In this document: one piece after another, positions 1 through 8,607 of the stretch
Layout of the letters: each line of letters starts with the position of its first letter
How positions within the stretch are numbered: position 1 is the first letter of the stretch
Assembly (NCBI RefSeq): GCF_042681825.1
Contig: NZ_JBHUGH010000005.1
Coordinates: forward strand, 310,001 to 374,000
Source of the DNA: Halodurantibacterium flavum
Lineage (GTDB): Bacteria > Pseudomonadota > Alphaproteobacteria > Rhodobacterales > Rhodobacteraceae
DNA: 64,000 nucleotides
Direction of reading: 5' to 3'
The notes under the pieces: generated by a model
What the model saw: the letters and a program-made list of their open reading frames with translations, nothing else
Told to the model about the DNA's origin: nothing
Database searches by the model: none
Position numbers and translations under genes: made by a program

Positions 1-1
1 G

Positions 2-247
2 GTTCTGGACGGGCGGGATATCAGCGAAAACCCCGAGCTTCGGAAGGCCGGGCATTTCGTGGAACTCGACCACCCCGTTCTGGGGCGTTCCGACATGCCC
101 GCCCCGCCTTACCGGCTGCACGGAACACCCGGTGTCATCACGCCGGCCCCGCTGCTTGGCCAGCATAACAGGGAGGTCTTTGTCGATCTGCTGGGGCTGG
201 AACCCGCGGAAATAGACGCGCTGATCGAGCAAGGGAGCCTCGCATGA
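2..247 (+). CDS. CaiB/BaiF (class III) CoA-transferase, C-terminal fragment
   Basis: The reading frame is open from the left window edge and gives the last 81 residues of a protein. They match the C-terminal region of class III CoA-transferases: a Pro/Gly-rich stretch (PAPPYRLHGTPGVITPAPLLG) followed by a helical tail of the type GQHNREVF with LGLEPAEIDALIEQG. Such enzymes move CoA from a donor thioester to a carboxylic acid. The stop overlaps the start of the next gene (ATGA), so both belong to one operon with the following paralogues and a TRAP importer. The catalytic Asp would lie outside the window. Family assignment is good; substrate unknown. Confidence 0.8.
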   Translation, partial: VLDGRDISENPELRKAGHFVELDHPVLGRSDMPAPPYRLHGTPGVITPAPLLGQHNREVFVDLLGLEPAEIDALIEQGSLA

Positions 248-1335
248 GCTTCCTCGATGGCATCAGGGTATTGGAGATCGCCGACGGCCTCACCGATTTC
301 GGCGGGCGGATTCTGAGCGAGCTCGGGGCTGACGTCACCGTCGTCGGGCCAGAGACCGCCCCCGCCCCGGCACGGGACATCGCCCGGCACCATGGCAAGA
401 CCCGACTTGAGGGCGATGACCCGGAGGCAGTGCGCCGCCTTGCCGCCGGGGCCGATATCATCCTTGACGGGCAGCGCCACGGGGACCGTTTTCAGCTTGG
501 CGCGGACCTGCCGGAGACCTGCATCCACGTCAAAGTGGCATCGTTCAGCCCTGATGGCCCCTATGCGGGACTTCCTGCGACCGATCTTACCCTTTTTGCG
601 ATGTCGGGCCTGATGCATGTCACGGGGGAACCGGACGGTCCGCCGCTCAAGTTCCCCGGACAGCAGGCCTATGCCCTTACGGGAATTCAGGCCGCGACCG
701 TCGCGCTGATGGCGCTTTATGCACGGCGGCGGACCGGCAAGGGCCAGACCGCCGATCTCTCGGCCTTCCAGAGCGTGACGCTCGCCAATTATCGCGAGGC
801 GGTCATGTATCAATGGAGCGGCCGCGTGGGGCGCCGTCAGGGGAACATGCTGGTGCGCGGCAAATCCGGCGTCCGGCAGATCTGGCCGTGCAAGGACGGC
901 TATGTGACCTGGTCGATGATCGACAACCCGTCCATGATGCGCGCCGTGGTTGACGTCATGGCAAGGCAAGGCGCGGCAGGTGAGCTTGCCGATATCGACT
1001 GGGACAATATCCTTGTCGCCGACACCCCGCAGGAAACGATCGACCGGTGGCAATCGGTTTTCGCCCGGTTCTTTGCCGATCATCCCCGTGAACAGCTGGG
1101 GCAATGGTCGCTGGATCACGGCTGGGGCCTGTCGGTCATCATGTCGCCGGAGGATGTCCGCAACAGCCGCCATCTGGCGGCGCGCGGTCTCTTTGTCGAT
1201 ATCCGCGACGAAATCACCGGCGGGGTTGCGCGCCTGCCCGGGCCGCTCTTCCGGGCCGCTTCGCCCGGCGCGCCGCGGCGCACGCTCTCGCGGCCCGTGC
1301 CTGCCTCGCGGGCAGTGCGCCCGGTGACGAAATGA
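244..1335 (+). CDS. CaiB/BaiF-family CoA-transferase-like protein, short form
   Basis: 363 residues, somewhat shorter than the usual 390-430 of the family. The N-terminus (FLDGIRVLEIADGL, then LSELGADVTVV) is the CoA-transferase Rossmann start. The motif GKGQTADLSAFQS places the presumed nucleophilic Asp at about residue 171. The segment after the first beta-alpha unit is shortened and poor in the usual GDxxR region, so CoA binding may differ. The start codon overlaps the upstream stop and the gene's own stop overlaps the next start (ATGA both times), implying translational coupling of three paralogues. It could be an active transferase, a racemase-like member or a partner subunit of its neighbour; substrate not inferable. 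Confidence 0.85.
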   Translation: MSFLDGIRVLEIADGLTDFGGRILSELGADVTVVGPETAPAPARDIARHHGKTRLEGDDPEAVRRLAAGADIILDGQRHGDRFQLGADLPETCIHVKVASFSPDGPYAGLPATDLTLFAMSGLMHVTGEPDGPPLKFPGQQAYALTGIQAATVALMALYARRRTGKGQTADLSAFQSVTLANYREAVMYQWSGRVGRRQGNMLVRGKSGVRQIWPCKDGYVTWSMIDNPSMMRAVVDVMARQGAAGELADIDWDNILVADTPQETIDRWQSVFARFFADHPREQLGQWSLDHGWGLSVIMSPEDVRNSRHLAARGLFVDIRDEITGGVARLPGPLFRAASPGAPRRTLSRPVPASRAVRPVTK

Positions 1336-2525
1336 GCGCCTTGTCCGATATCCGGGTGCTCGACTTTGCCAAGTTCCTGCCCGGCCCCTATTGCACCTGG
1401 CTGTTGGCCGATATGGGGGCCGATGTCATCCGGATCGAAAACCCGCGGGAAGTCAGAAAACAAGCGCAGGTCTTCGGCTGGGACAAGCTGACCGAGGACG
1501 ACCGGAGGCGCTTGCGCGAAAATGACATCCTCGCCCGGAACAAACGTTCGGTCATGCTCGATCTGGGCGATGCCGATGCAATCGAGGCGATCAAGGCGCT
1601 TGTGGCCACCGCCGATGTGGTGGTGGAGGATTATCGGCCCGGCGTGATGGACAAGATGGGGCTGGGATATGAGGCGCTGGCAGCGGTCAAGCCGGATCTG
1701 ATCTATACCAGTCTCACGCTCTGCGGCCAGACGGGGCCCTATCGGGACAAACCGGGTCACGACCCCATCGCCCTTGCCATCGCCGGGGTCCTGTCGCGCA
1801 TCGGCGAGAATCCCGACGCGCCAGGCTTTGCCGGCGTCCCGGCGGCGGATGTCATCACCGGAACACATGCGGCCTTTGCCACGCTGGCCGCGCTGATGGA
1901 CCGGAGCCGGACCGGAAAGGGCCAGCACATAGATGTCGCGATGAGCGATTGCGCCATGAGCCTGCTGGTCAACGTCCTGTCGCGTTATCCGGATGTTTCG
2001 CGGATACCCCCGCGCGGCACCAGACGGGCCGATATCGGCCTGTGGCGAACGCGGGACGGCAAGTTCGTCTGCACGACCGATATGGAGCCCCGCTATTGGC
2101 GCGCGTTCTGCGAAGCGGTGGGCCGGCCGGATTTCATCCCCCTGCAGCACGCCACGGCGCATCACGCGGATATCCGTGCGACCCTCGACAGGATTTTCGC
2201 GAGCCGCACGCAGGCCGAGTGGCTTGACCTGCTCGGTGCGGCAGGCACCCAGTTCGCGCCCGTGCTCGACGTCGCCGAGGCGCTGGAAGATCCGCATAAC
2301 ACGGCCCGGGGGATGGTGATGGATCTTGGGACCGGGGAAGACACGGTCCGGCATCTGGGAGCGCCGGTGCGCCTGTCCGGGGCGACCGAGATCCGCAATC
2401 TGGGGCGTTTGCCCGGCGCCGATACGGAGGAGGTATTGGCGGAGGTATTGGCGGACCTGGGTTTTTCACGGGAACGAGTGCGCGAAATGAAGGGGCGCCG
2501 CATCCAGCCGGTATCCGGCAATTAA
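1332..2525 (+). CDS. CaiB/BaiF-family CoA-transferase
   Basis: 397 residues from the ATG at 1332, which overlaps the previous stop; the longer upstream extension of this frame lies inside the preceding gene and is not used. It shows the canonical start (DIRVLDFAKFLPGPYCTWLL, then MGADVIRIENP), an EDYRPGVMDKMGLGYE segment and GKGQHIDVAMSDC with the presumed catalytic Asp at about residue 201. Length and motifs are typical for class III CoA-transferases (formyl-CoA, carnitine, mesaconyl and related types). It is followed after 17 nt by a TRAP solute-binding protein with a strong Shine-Dalgarno, suggesting that an imported carboxylate is activated to its CoA ester. Confidence 0.9.
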   Translation: MSALSDIRVLDFAKFLPGPYCTWLLADMGADVIRIENPREVRKQAQVFGWDKLTEDDRRRLRENDILARNKRSVMLDLGDADAIEAIKALVATADVVVEDYRPGVMDKMGLGYEALAAVKPDLIYTSLTLCGQTGPYRDKPGHDPIALAIAGVLSRIGENPDAPGFAGVPAADVITGTHAAFATLAALMDRSRTGKGQHIDVAMSDCAMSLLVNVLSRYPDVSRIPPRGTRRADIGLWRTRDGKFVCTTDMEPRYWRAFCEAVGRPDFIPLQHATAHHADIRATLDRIFASRTQAEWLDLLGAAGTQFAPVLDVAEALEDPHNTARGMVMDLGTGEDTVRHLGAPVRLSGATEIRNLGRLPGADTEEVLAEVLADLGFSRERVREMKGRRIQPVSGN

Positions 2526-2542
2526 AAAAGGGAGGAAGACGA

Positions 2543-3556
2543 ATGACCATCAAGACGCTGGCACTGTCGCTTCTGGCGGCAGGCGGCCTGAGCCTTGCAA
2601 CCGCTGCAGCACAGGCCGCCGAATTCAACCTGACCTATTCCACGACCTATTCGCCCACCCATCCCTATGGTCAGGCAGATGAACAATGGATCGCGCGCAT
2701 CCACGAACAGACCGATGGCCGCGTGAACATCACGCCCTTCTGGGGTGGTGCGCTCATCAACAGCCGCGAGGGGATCGACGAGCTCAATGCCGGGGTTGCA
2801 GATATCGCCTATATCGCGCCGATCTATGCCAGCTCGGGCTACGACCTGAACCGGCTTACGCCACAGTTCTTCTATGGCTACGAAGATGCGCTGGAGGTGC
2901 TGCAGGTCTACATGCAGCTATGGGACGAATATCCCCAGTTCGCCGAAGAGCTCGAAGGGGCACAGGTGCTCGGGTATAATGTCGGCACGCCGATGCACCT
3001 CATGCTGCGCAACAGGCCGTTCAACCAGATCTCGGACCTGCAGGGCCTGCGCATCCGGTCGGCCGTGGACTTTATCGGCGCCCTGACCGCCGCGGGCGCG
3101 GAAGGCGTCACCATGCCGATGACCGACACCTATCCGTCGCTGCAGCGCGGTGTGCTCGATGGGGTGATCGCGCCTTACGAGGCGCTGCGATCCCTGAGCT
3201 TTGCCGAAGTGATCAACTATTACTCCGAATTGCCTCACAGCCGCGGGGCCTATCCTTCGCGGGCGATGAACGCGCAAGCCTGGGCGCGTCTGCCGGAGGA
3301 TATCCAGCAGGTGTTTCTGGACAACGTCCAGTGGCTGACCGAGACGACCTACCTGCTGTCCCAGGAGTCCGAGGAAGCCGGCCGCGCCTATGGCGAGGCG
3401 CAGGGTGTCCAGTTCAACACCGTGGACGAGGACGTGATCGCCGAATATTCGAGCGCATTCGAACCCGCGGCGCGCCAGACCGCCGAGCGGCTCGATGCCG
3501 CGGGCCTGCCGGGGACCGAGATCCTTGAGAAAGTCCGGGCGGAACACGCCAACTGA
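2543..3556 (+). CDS. dctP: TRAP transporter solute-binding protein (DctP family)
   Basis: 337 residues. Residues 1-26 are a Sec signal peptide (MTIKTLALSLLAAGG, then an Ala-rich stretch ending AQAA), so the protein is periplasmic. The mature part has the DctP fold signature: ligand-domain start NLTYSTTYSPTHPYG, a GRVNITPFWGGALINSRE region, and the GLRIRS-type segment (LQGLRIRSAVDFIGALTAAG) around the conserved ligand-contacting Arg. It binds an organic acid or related solute and delivers it to the DctQM permease encoded next. A strong Shine-Dalgarno (GGGAGGA) precedes the ATG. Ligand unknown. Confidence 0.92.
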   Translation: MTIKTLALSLLAAGGLSLATAAAQAAEFNLTYSTTYSPTHPYGQADEQWIARIHEQTDGRVNITPFWGGALINSREGIDELNAGVADIAYIAPIYASSGYDLNRLTPQFFYGYEDALEVLQVYMQLWDEYPQFAEELEGAQVLGYNVGTPMHLMLRNRPFNQISDLQGLRIRSAVDFIGALTAAGAEGVTMPMTDTYPSLQRGVLDGVIAPYEALRSLSFAEVINYYSELPHSRGAYPSRAMNAQAWARLPEDIQQVFLDNVQWLTETTYLLSQESEEAGRAYGEAQGVQFNTVDEDVIAEYSSAFEPAARQTAERLDAAGLPGTEILEKVRAEHAN

Positions 3557-3579
3557 TACCCCTTGTCGACGTGACGGGT

Positions 3580-3617
3580 GGCGGTCCGGCCGTCCGCCCG
3601 CACCGGTGACGGACCGG
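3580..3617 (+). promoter_or_regulatory. Two small hairpins between dctP and dctQ
   Basis: The 86-nt gap between the binding-protein gene and the permease gene can form GGCGG-N9-CCGCC (3580-3598) and CCGGT-N5-ACCGG (3603-3617). Hairpins at this position in importer operons often protect the binding-protein mRNA and lower permease expression. This is inference from position; no U-run follows, so it is not an ordinary terminator. Confidence 0.3.
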
Positions 3618-3642
3618 CGGTCGATCCGCCCGAGGAAGAGCC

Positions 3643-4161
3643 ATGGAAACCATCGACACGATTTTGCGACGTGTAACGACATTGGTGGGGATTGTAGGTG
3701 TCGGGGCAATTCTGGCGCTGATGGCGCTCACGGTTGTGACCGTCGTGTTTCGCGCGCTTCATATCGCGTTCCCCGGCACCTATTCCCTGTCGGAGCTGAT
3801 CCTGATCCCGGCCGTCAGCCTGTCGCTCGCCTATGCTGCCATGCAGAACGAACATACAAGGGCGACGTTGTTCGTCGACCTGATCCGTAATGACCGGCTG
3901 CGGAATGCCATTCACGGCGTCATGCTGATCCTCGGCTCCCTGTTCTGGGTCGCCGTGGCCTGGGCCACCATCCGCGAGGCGATCCGCCGGGGCGCCCAGA
4001 ACGAGCTGTCGCCGATCATCAACGTGCCGGTGGCGCCGTTCCGCTGGTCGATGGCGGCTGCGATCGTGCTGCTTGTCGTCGTCCTGCTCTGGCAGGGCTT
4101 CAAGCTCTTGCGGGGCAAGGAGATCGGCGAGGCCGCACATTTTCAGGATCCGAAACCATGA
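3643..4161 (+). CDS. dctQ: TRAP transporter small membrane subunit (DctQ family)
   Basis: 172 residues with four hydrophobic segments (about residues 15-38, 48-66, 85-108, 127-150), the standard DctQ topology. The second segment contains the LSELILIPAVSLSLAYAA region seen in this family, followed by a charged loop (NEHTRATLFVDLIRND). DctQ pairs with the large DctM subunit to form the sodium-coupled permease. Its stop overlaps the dctM start (ATGA). The C-terminus is cytoplasmic and short. Confidence 0.9.
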   Translation: METIDTILRRVTTLVGIVGVGAILALMALTVVTVVFRALHIAFPGTYSLSELILIPAVSLSLAYAAMQNEHTRATLFVDLIRNDRLRNAIHGVMLILGSLFWVAVAWATIREAIRRGAQNELSPIINVPVAPFRWSMAAAIVLLVVVLLWQGFKLLRGKEIGEAAHFQDPKP

Positions 4162-5453
4162 GTTCCGTCGCCATCGGCTTTGCCGGTCTTGCTGTCGTAT
4201 TCACGCTCATCGGCATGGGAATGCCGCTCGGGTTCGCGATGGGCCTGATCGGGTTCGCGGGCTTCACGATGCTGGTCAGCTTTGACGCGGCGATCGTGCG
4301 CATCGGGGTGACCACCTTCAACCTGGCCACCAACCACGCAATCGGTACGATCCCGCTTTTCCTGTTCATGGCGCATCTGCTTTTCGCCGCGGGCATCGGC
4401 AAGGACATGTACGATTTCTTTGCCAAGTGGATGGGGCGCCGCCGCGGCGGCCTTGCCATGGCGACGGTCGGGGCCTCGGCCGGATTTGCATCCGTCAATG
4501 CGTCGAGCCTTGCCACCACGGCCACGATGGGCCTCGTTGCGCTGCCGGAGATGCGCAAGCACAATTACAACCTGTCCCTCGCCTCGGGAAGCATCGTCGC
4601 CGGCGGCGGGTTCGGTGCGCTTATTCCGCCCAGCGGCATGTTTATCATCTACGGCATCCTTACCGAGACCTCGATCGGCAAGATGTTCGCCGCCGGGATC
4701 ATCCCGGGCATCACGCTTGCCATCATGTATGTGGCGGCCATCGCGATCTGGTGCCGCATCGACCCCGATGCCGGCCCGCGCGGTCCCAGATATACGTTCC
4801 GCGACAAGATGCGCAGCTTTTCCAAGACCGGCGAGGTCATCGCGCTCTTCACGCTCGTGATGGGCGGCATCGTGCTGGGCTGGTTCACACCGACGGAGGC
4901 CGGAGCCATAGGCGCGCTGGGTGCCATCGTCATTTCGGTCGCGCGCCGCCGGTTGACGCTCGCAAGCGCCCGGCAGGCGATCTATGCCACGCTCAAGACC
5001 ACGGGCATGATCTTTGGCATCCTTTTCGGGGCCATGGTCTTCAACAGCTTCATCACCGCCAGCACGATCCCCCATCATATCGTGGGCTTCGTCACCGAAG
5101 GGCAGTTTCCGCCCCTCGCGGTCCTGCTGATGGTTCTCGCGGTCTATTTCATCCTCGGCATGGTGCTTGACGCCTCTGCGATGATGACCCTGACGGTGCC
5201 GCTGTTCTTCCCGCTGATCACGTCGCTCGGGTTCGACGCCATCCTCTTTGGCGTCCTGGTGGTGCGCATGACCGAGATCGCGCTGATCACGCCGCCGGTC
5301 GGGATGAATGTCTTCATCTTGTCCGGGGTGGCCAAGGACGTGCCCCTGACCAAGATGTTCAAGGGCACCCTGCCCTTTGTCAGTGCGGATCTGATTCATG
5401 TCGCCTTGCTGATCAGCTTTCCCGTTCTGGTTCTCTGGCTGCCGAACCTGTGA
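4158..5453 (+). CDS. dctM: TRAP transporter large permease (DctM family)
   Basis: 431 residues with about 12 membrane segments. DctM hallmarks are visible: the MGMPLGFAMGL start, GGLAMATVGASAGFASVNASS with its small-residue-rich hairpin, LIPPSGMFIIYGILTE, and the C-terminal half repeat with GMVLDASAMMTLTVPLFFP and ITPPVGMNVFILSG. It forms the transport path for the substrate caught by DctP. The stop overlaps the GTG start of the following MFS gene, so both importers are in the same transcript. Confidence 0.95.
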   Translation: MSSVAIGFAGLAVVFTLIGMGMPLGFAMGLIGFAGFTMLVSFDAAIVRIGVTTFNLATNHAIGTIPLFLFMAHLLFAAGIGKDMYDFFAKWMGRRRGGLAMATVGASAGFASVNASSLATTATMGLVALPEMRKHNYNLSLASGSIVAGGGFGALIPPSGMFIIYGILTETSIGKMFAAGIIPGITLAIMYVAAIAIWCRIDPDAGPRGPRYTFRDKMRSFSKTGEVIALFTLVMGGIVLGWFTPTEAGAIGALGAIVISVARRRLTLASARQAIYATLKTTGMIFGILFGAMVFNSFITASTIPHHIVGFVTEGQFPPLAVLLMVLAVYFILGMVLDASAMMTLTVPLFFPLITSLGFDAILFGVLVVRMTEIALITPPVGMNVFILSGVAKDVPLTKMFKGTLPFVSADLIHVALLISFPVLVLWLPNL

Positions 5454-6643
5454 GCGGCACCCGACGGGCACGCTGGGGACTGGTAACCACGACTGGCGTC
5501 CTGACAGGATTTGGGCATGGCTTTGCCGCCTTTGCGGTGTCAGCCCTGCTCAAACCCATCTCCGCCGATCTCGATACGGGACGGGGCGCGATATCTGTCG
5601 CAATCGGACTGGGGCGCCTCGTCTCGGGGCTCGTATCGCCGCTGGTCGGGCAGATCACGGACCGGAAGGGACCGCGCGGCATCGTGGTCGCGGGCATGGG
5701 AACGGCGGCTGTCGGGCTCATTGGTCTGGCGTTTGTCCGGAACGAACTTGAACTCTATATCGCCTGGTCCCTGATTTTCTCGCTTGGGGTTGCAGCAGGT
5801 TTCACCGTCGCGCTGGACAAGCTTGTGGTGGCAAGCATGCCGGAAAAACGCGGCATGGGCCTTGCCGTGCGCTTTTCGATTTCGGCAATCCTGGCCACGC
5901 TGATCGTTCCGGTCGTTGCGGCGATGATCGAGCAGTTCGGCTGGCGTCAGACCTGCGCGATCTGGGGCGGACTGATGTTTTTGCTGATCCCGGTCCCGCT
6001 CATCTTCTTTCCGTCCCCTCAGCGGGACCGCGCCTTACCCGGGCCGGTGCAACCCGCGCAAGACGAACCCGACGCGCGTTCCGTGCTGCGGCGGCCGGCC
6101 TTCTGGCTGATTGCCGCGGCGCTTTCGGCGCAGGCATCCGTGACGTCGGGATTGTCGGTGCATCTTGTGGCGCTGATGACCGACCATGGGCTTGGCCCCG
6201 GAATGGCGGCCGGCATCTTTGGCGGAATGGTTCTGCTCACCGTGCCTGTGCGCCTGCTGGCAGGCTTTTTGGCAGACCGCATTCCGGCTGCCAGGCTTCC
6301 GCTTGTCCTGTCGGTCCTGCTCGTGCTGGAAGGTCTGGCCATAGGAAGCTTTGCCGTGGCGCCCGGCTTTGCCACGATGCTGGTTGTCACCGCGGCGTTG
6401 GGCATAGCCGCAGGGGCGCCGATCGTGCTGGTTCTGGTGCTTTGCGCCGAACTTTTCGGCCAGTCCGGTTTTGGGGCCGTGCAGGGCAAGCTGATGATGA
6501 TCCAGGTGCCCGGCTCGATGCTCGCCCCCATTCTGGCGGGCTATGCACATGATGCGACGGGCAGCTACGTAGGGAGTATCGCCGGCTTTGCCATCATCCT
6601 GATCGCCGGTGGAATGGTTCTGTCAAACCTGAAGGCCGATTGA
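5450..6643 (+). CDS. MFS transporter, monocarboxylate/OFA-like
   Basis: 397 residues starting at GTG 5450, four nt inside the dctM stop. Twelve hydrophobic segments and the MFS loop motif between TM2 and TM3 (GQITDRKGPRG) are present, with a matching loop in the second half (AGFLADRIPAARLP). The general look, with SALLKPISADLDTGRGAISVAIG early on, resembles oxalate/formate-antiporter and monocarboxylate-carrier members. Together with the CoA-transferases this suggests exchange or export of a short organic acid, but the substrate cannot be read from sequence. No terminator is evident between this gene and the oppositely oriented tRNA. Confidence 0.85.
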   Translation: MSGTRRARWGLVTTTGVLTGFGHGFAAFAVSALLKPISADLDTGRGAISVAIGLGRLVSGLVSPLVGQITDRKGPRGIVVAGMGTAAVGLIGLAFVRNELELYIAWSLIFSLGVAAGFTVALDKLVVASMPEKRGMGLAVRFSISAILATLIVPVVAAMIEQFGWRQTCAIWGGLMFLLIPVPLIFFPSPQRDRALPGPVQPAQDEPDARSVLRRPAFWLIAAALSAQASVTSGLSVHLVALMTDHGLGPGMAAGIFGGMVLLTVPVRLLAGFLADRIPAARLPLVLSVLLVLEGLAIGSFAVAPGFATMLVVTAALGIAAGAPIVLVLVLCAELFGQSGFGAVQGKLMMIQVPGSMLAPILAGYAHDATGSYVGSIAGFAIILIAGGMVLSNLKAD

Positions 6644-6657
6644 TCTTTGACAGGAAA

Positions 6658-6734
6658 TGGCGCACCCGACAGGATTCGAACCTGTGACCTCTGCCTTCGG
6701 AGGGCAGCACTCTATCCAGCTGAGCTACGGGTGC
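6658..6734 (-). tRNA. tRNA-Arg (anticodon CCG)
   Basis: On the minus strand the sequence folds into a 77-nt cloverleaf: acceptor GCACCCG/CGGGTGC, D-arm TAGCTCAGCTGGATAGAG, anticodon arm CTGCC-CTCCGAA-GGCAG with anticodon CCG, TpsiC arm containing GGTTCGAATCC, discriminator G and an encoded CCA. It reads CGG codons. It lies between the MFS gene and sufS without a partner tRNA. No integrase or direct repeat of the tRNA end is seen nearby. Confidence 0.97.
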
Positions 6735-6805
6735 GGATGCGCTTTCTATAGCGGGGGGCGCGGGGGGCTGCAACCGGCAATTCACGTCCCCCCTCTGCCC
6801 GTCGG

Positions 6806-8029
6806 TCAGGCGAAAAGCTCGTGGCAGAATTCGAGCGCCTCGACCAGCGCGTCGACCTCGGCCCGGGTGTTGTAGAGCCCGAAGGAGGCGCGGCAGGTCG
6901 CGCTGAGGCCGAGATGCTCCATCAGCGGGCCGGCGCAGTGATGGCCCGCCCGCACCGCCACGCCCTTCTTGTCGAGCACGGTCGAGATGTCATGGGCATG
7001 GGCCGCGCCCTGCAGGGTGAAGGAAAAGATCGCCCCCTTGCCCGGTGCCGTGCCCTGAAGGTTCAGCCAGTTCAGCCCCGCGAACCGCTCCATCGCATAG
7101 TCGCGCAGTCCGGCCTCATGCGCGGCGATGTTCTCCATCCCCAGATCCATCATGTAGTCGATGGCGGCACCAAGGCCGATCTGGGCGACGATGCCGGGGG
7201 TTCCGGCCTCGAACTTGTGGGGCGCCTCGTTATAGATGACGCGGTCGCGATGCACCTCGCGGATCATGTCGCCGCCGCCAAGGAAGGGGCGCATTTCCGC
7301 CAGACGGTCGCGCCGGACATAGATCGCGCCCGAGCCCGAGGGCCCATAGAGCTTGTGCCCGGTGATCGCGTAGAAATCGCAGCCGATCGCCTGCACATCG
7401 ACCGGCATATGCACGGCGGCCTGCGAGCCGTCCACCAGAACCGGTACGCCCCGCGCCCGGGCGCCCGCGCAGATCGCCGCCACATCGACCAGCGTACCCA
7501 GCACATTCGACATATGCGTGACCGCGACCAGCCGCGTGCGCGGACCGATGGCGTCCAGCACCGCCTGCGGATCGAGGCTGCCATCGGCGCCGATCTCGAC
7601 CCATTTCAGCACGACACCCTGACGTTCGCGCAGAAAATGCCAGGGGACGATGTTCGCGTGATGCTCCATCACCGTCAGGACGATTTCGTCGCCCGGTTCC
7701 AGACGCGGCGCTGCCCAGGCGTAAGAGACCATGTTGATCCCCATGGTCGTGCCGGTGTTGAAGATGATCTCATCCTCATGGGCGGCGTTCAGGAACCGCT
7801 GCAGCCTGGGGCGCACGGCCTCATACCGTTCGGTCGAGAGGTTCGAAAGATAGTGGAGGCCGCGATGGACATTGGCGTATTCATCGGCATAGCCGCGGGT
7901 CATGGCGTCGATCACCGCCTGCGGCTTCTGCGCCGAGGCGCCGTTGTCGAGATAGACGAGCGGACGCCCGTTCACCTGCCGCGAAAGGATCGGAAAGTCG
8001 CGGCGGATCTTCTCTATGTCATAGGTCAT
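6806..8029 (-). CDS. sufS: Cysteine desulfurase SufS (group II)
   Basis: 407 residues from the ATG at 8029 (MTYDIEKIRRDFPILSRQ); the in-frame extension upstream overlaps the preceding gene and lacks family similarity. It is a PLP enzyme that takes sulfur from L-cysteine as a persulfide. The PLP-lysine region reads ITGHKLYGPSG and the active-site cysteine sits in RAGHHCAGPLM (about residue 365), the group II (SufS/CsdA) arrangement. It is the last gene of the suf operon and its start lies 11 nt inside the upstream YIP1-like gene. No SufE or SufU is encoded in the window, although group II enzymes usually need a sulfur acceptor. Confidence 0.96.
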   Translation of the reverse strand: MTYDIEKIRRDFPILSRQVNGRPLVYLDNGASAQKPQAVIDAMTRGYADEYANVHRGLHYLSNLSTERYEAVRPRLQRFLNAAHEDEIIFNTGTTMGINMVSYAWAAPRLEPGDEIVLTVMEHHANIVPWHFLRERQGVVLKWVEIGADGSLDPQAVLDAIGPRTRLVAVTHMSNVLGTLVDVAAICAGARARGVPVLVDGSQAAVHMPVDVQAIGCDFYAITGHKLYGPSGSGAIYVRRDRLAEMRPFLGGGDMIREVHRDRVIYNEAPHKFEAGTPGIVAQIGLGAAIDYMMDLGMENIAAHEAGLRDYAMERFAGLNWLNLQGTAPGKGAIFSFTLQGAAHAHDISTVLDKKGVAVRAGHHCAGPLMEHLGLSATCRASFGLYNTRAEVDALVEALEFCHELFA

Positions 8030-8606
8030 CGAAACCACCCGGGATGGGGATGCCCAGCAGCACCAGAATGAAGGAAAGGGCGAAGGCCAGCGCGAAAAAG
8101 CTGCCGACAAGGCCGAACATCACCATCAGCCGCGACCGGAACCCGTGCAGCACCTGAACGAAGGTCACGAGAAGCCACAGAAAGACCGCCACGCTGACGA
8201 TCGCGACGATCGAGGCCATGGGCGGCACCAGAAGAAGCGTCACGATCTGCACCGCCTGAAAGCAGAGCGTCACGAATTGCAGCCAAGCCATCAGGATCAG
8301 CGCGCCGCCCAGGTCGCCCGTGCCGCCAAAGGCGCGCCCGATCCGGTGGATCGCAAAGACCGTGACCACCAGAACACCGCCCTGCAGCAGCGCGGACTGG
8401 ACCATCCCCTCTCCCGCCGCCGCGACACCGCCCGCGATGAAGAGCGCGAGTTGCAGGAGCAGAACACTCAGCACCACGACGAGGATCAGTGCCTGCCAGC
8501 GCGCGGCCATCGGCAGTGGCATCGCGATCAGTTGCCGCGCGGTCGTCTGCGGATCGGCCAGCGTCGCGCGCAAAAGACCGATCACCCCGGAAAGGCTCAG
8601 TTCCAT
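8019..8606 (-). CDS. YIP1-family integral membrane protein
   Basis: 195 residues, five or six hydrophobic segments from about residue 38 onwards, with a short soluble N-terminus (DPQTTARQLIAMPLPMAARW). This is the layout of Yip1-domain proteins: a Pro-containing N-terminal amphipathic part, a GRAFGGTGDLGGALILMAW segment, and a final FGLVGSFFALAFALSFILV helix. Function is unknown. It lies between sufD and sufS, overlaps the sufS start by 11 nt and is one nt from the upstream membrane gene, so it is transcribed with the Fe-S assembly genes. Confidence 0.75.
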   Translation of the reverse strand: MELSLSGVIGLLRATLADPQTTARQLIAMPLPMAARWQALILVVVLSVLLLQLALFIAGGVAAAGEGMVQSALLQGGVLVVTVFAIHRIGRAFGGTGDLGGALILMAWLQFVTLCFQAVQIVTLLLVPPMASIVAIVSVAVFLWLLVTFVQVLHGFRSRLMVMFGLVGSFFALAFALSFILVLLGIPIPGGFDDL

Positions 8607-8607
8607 C

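Noticed and set aside
6658..6734. tRNA-Arg as an integration site
   Set aside because: No integrase, no direct repeat of the tRNA 3' end and no change in gene type on either side.
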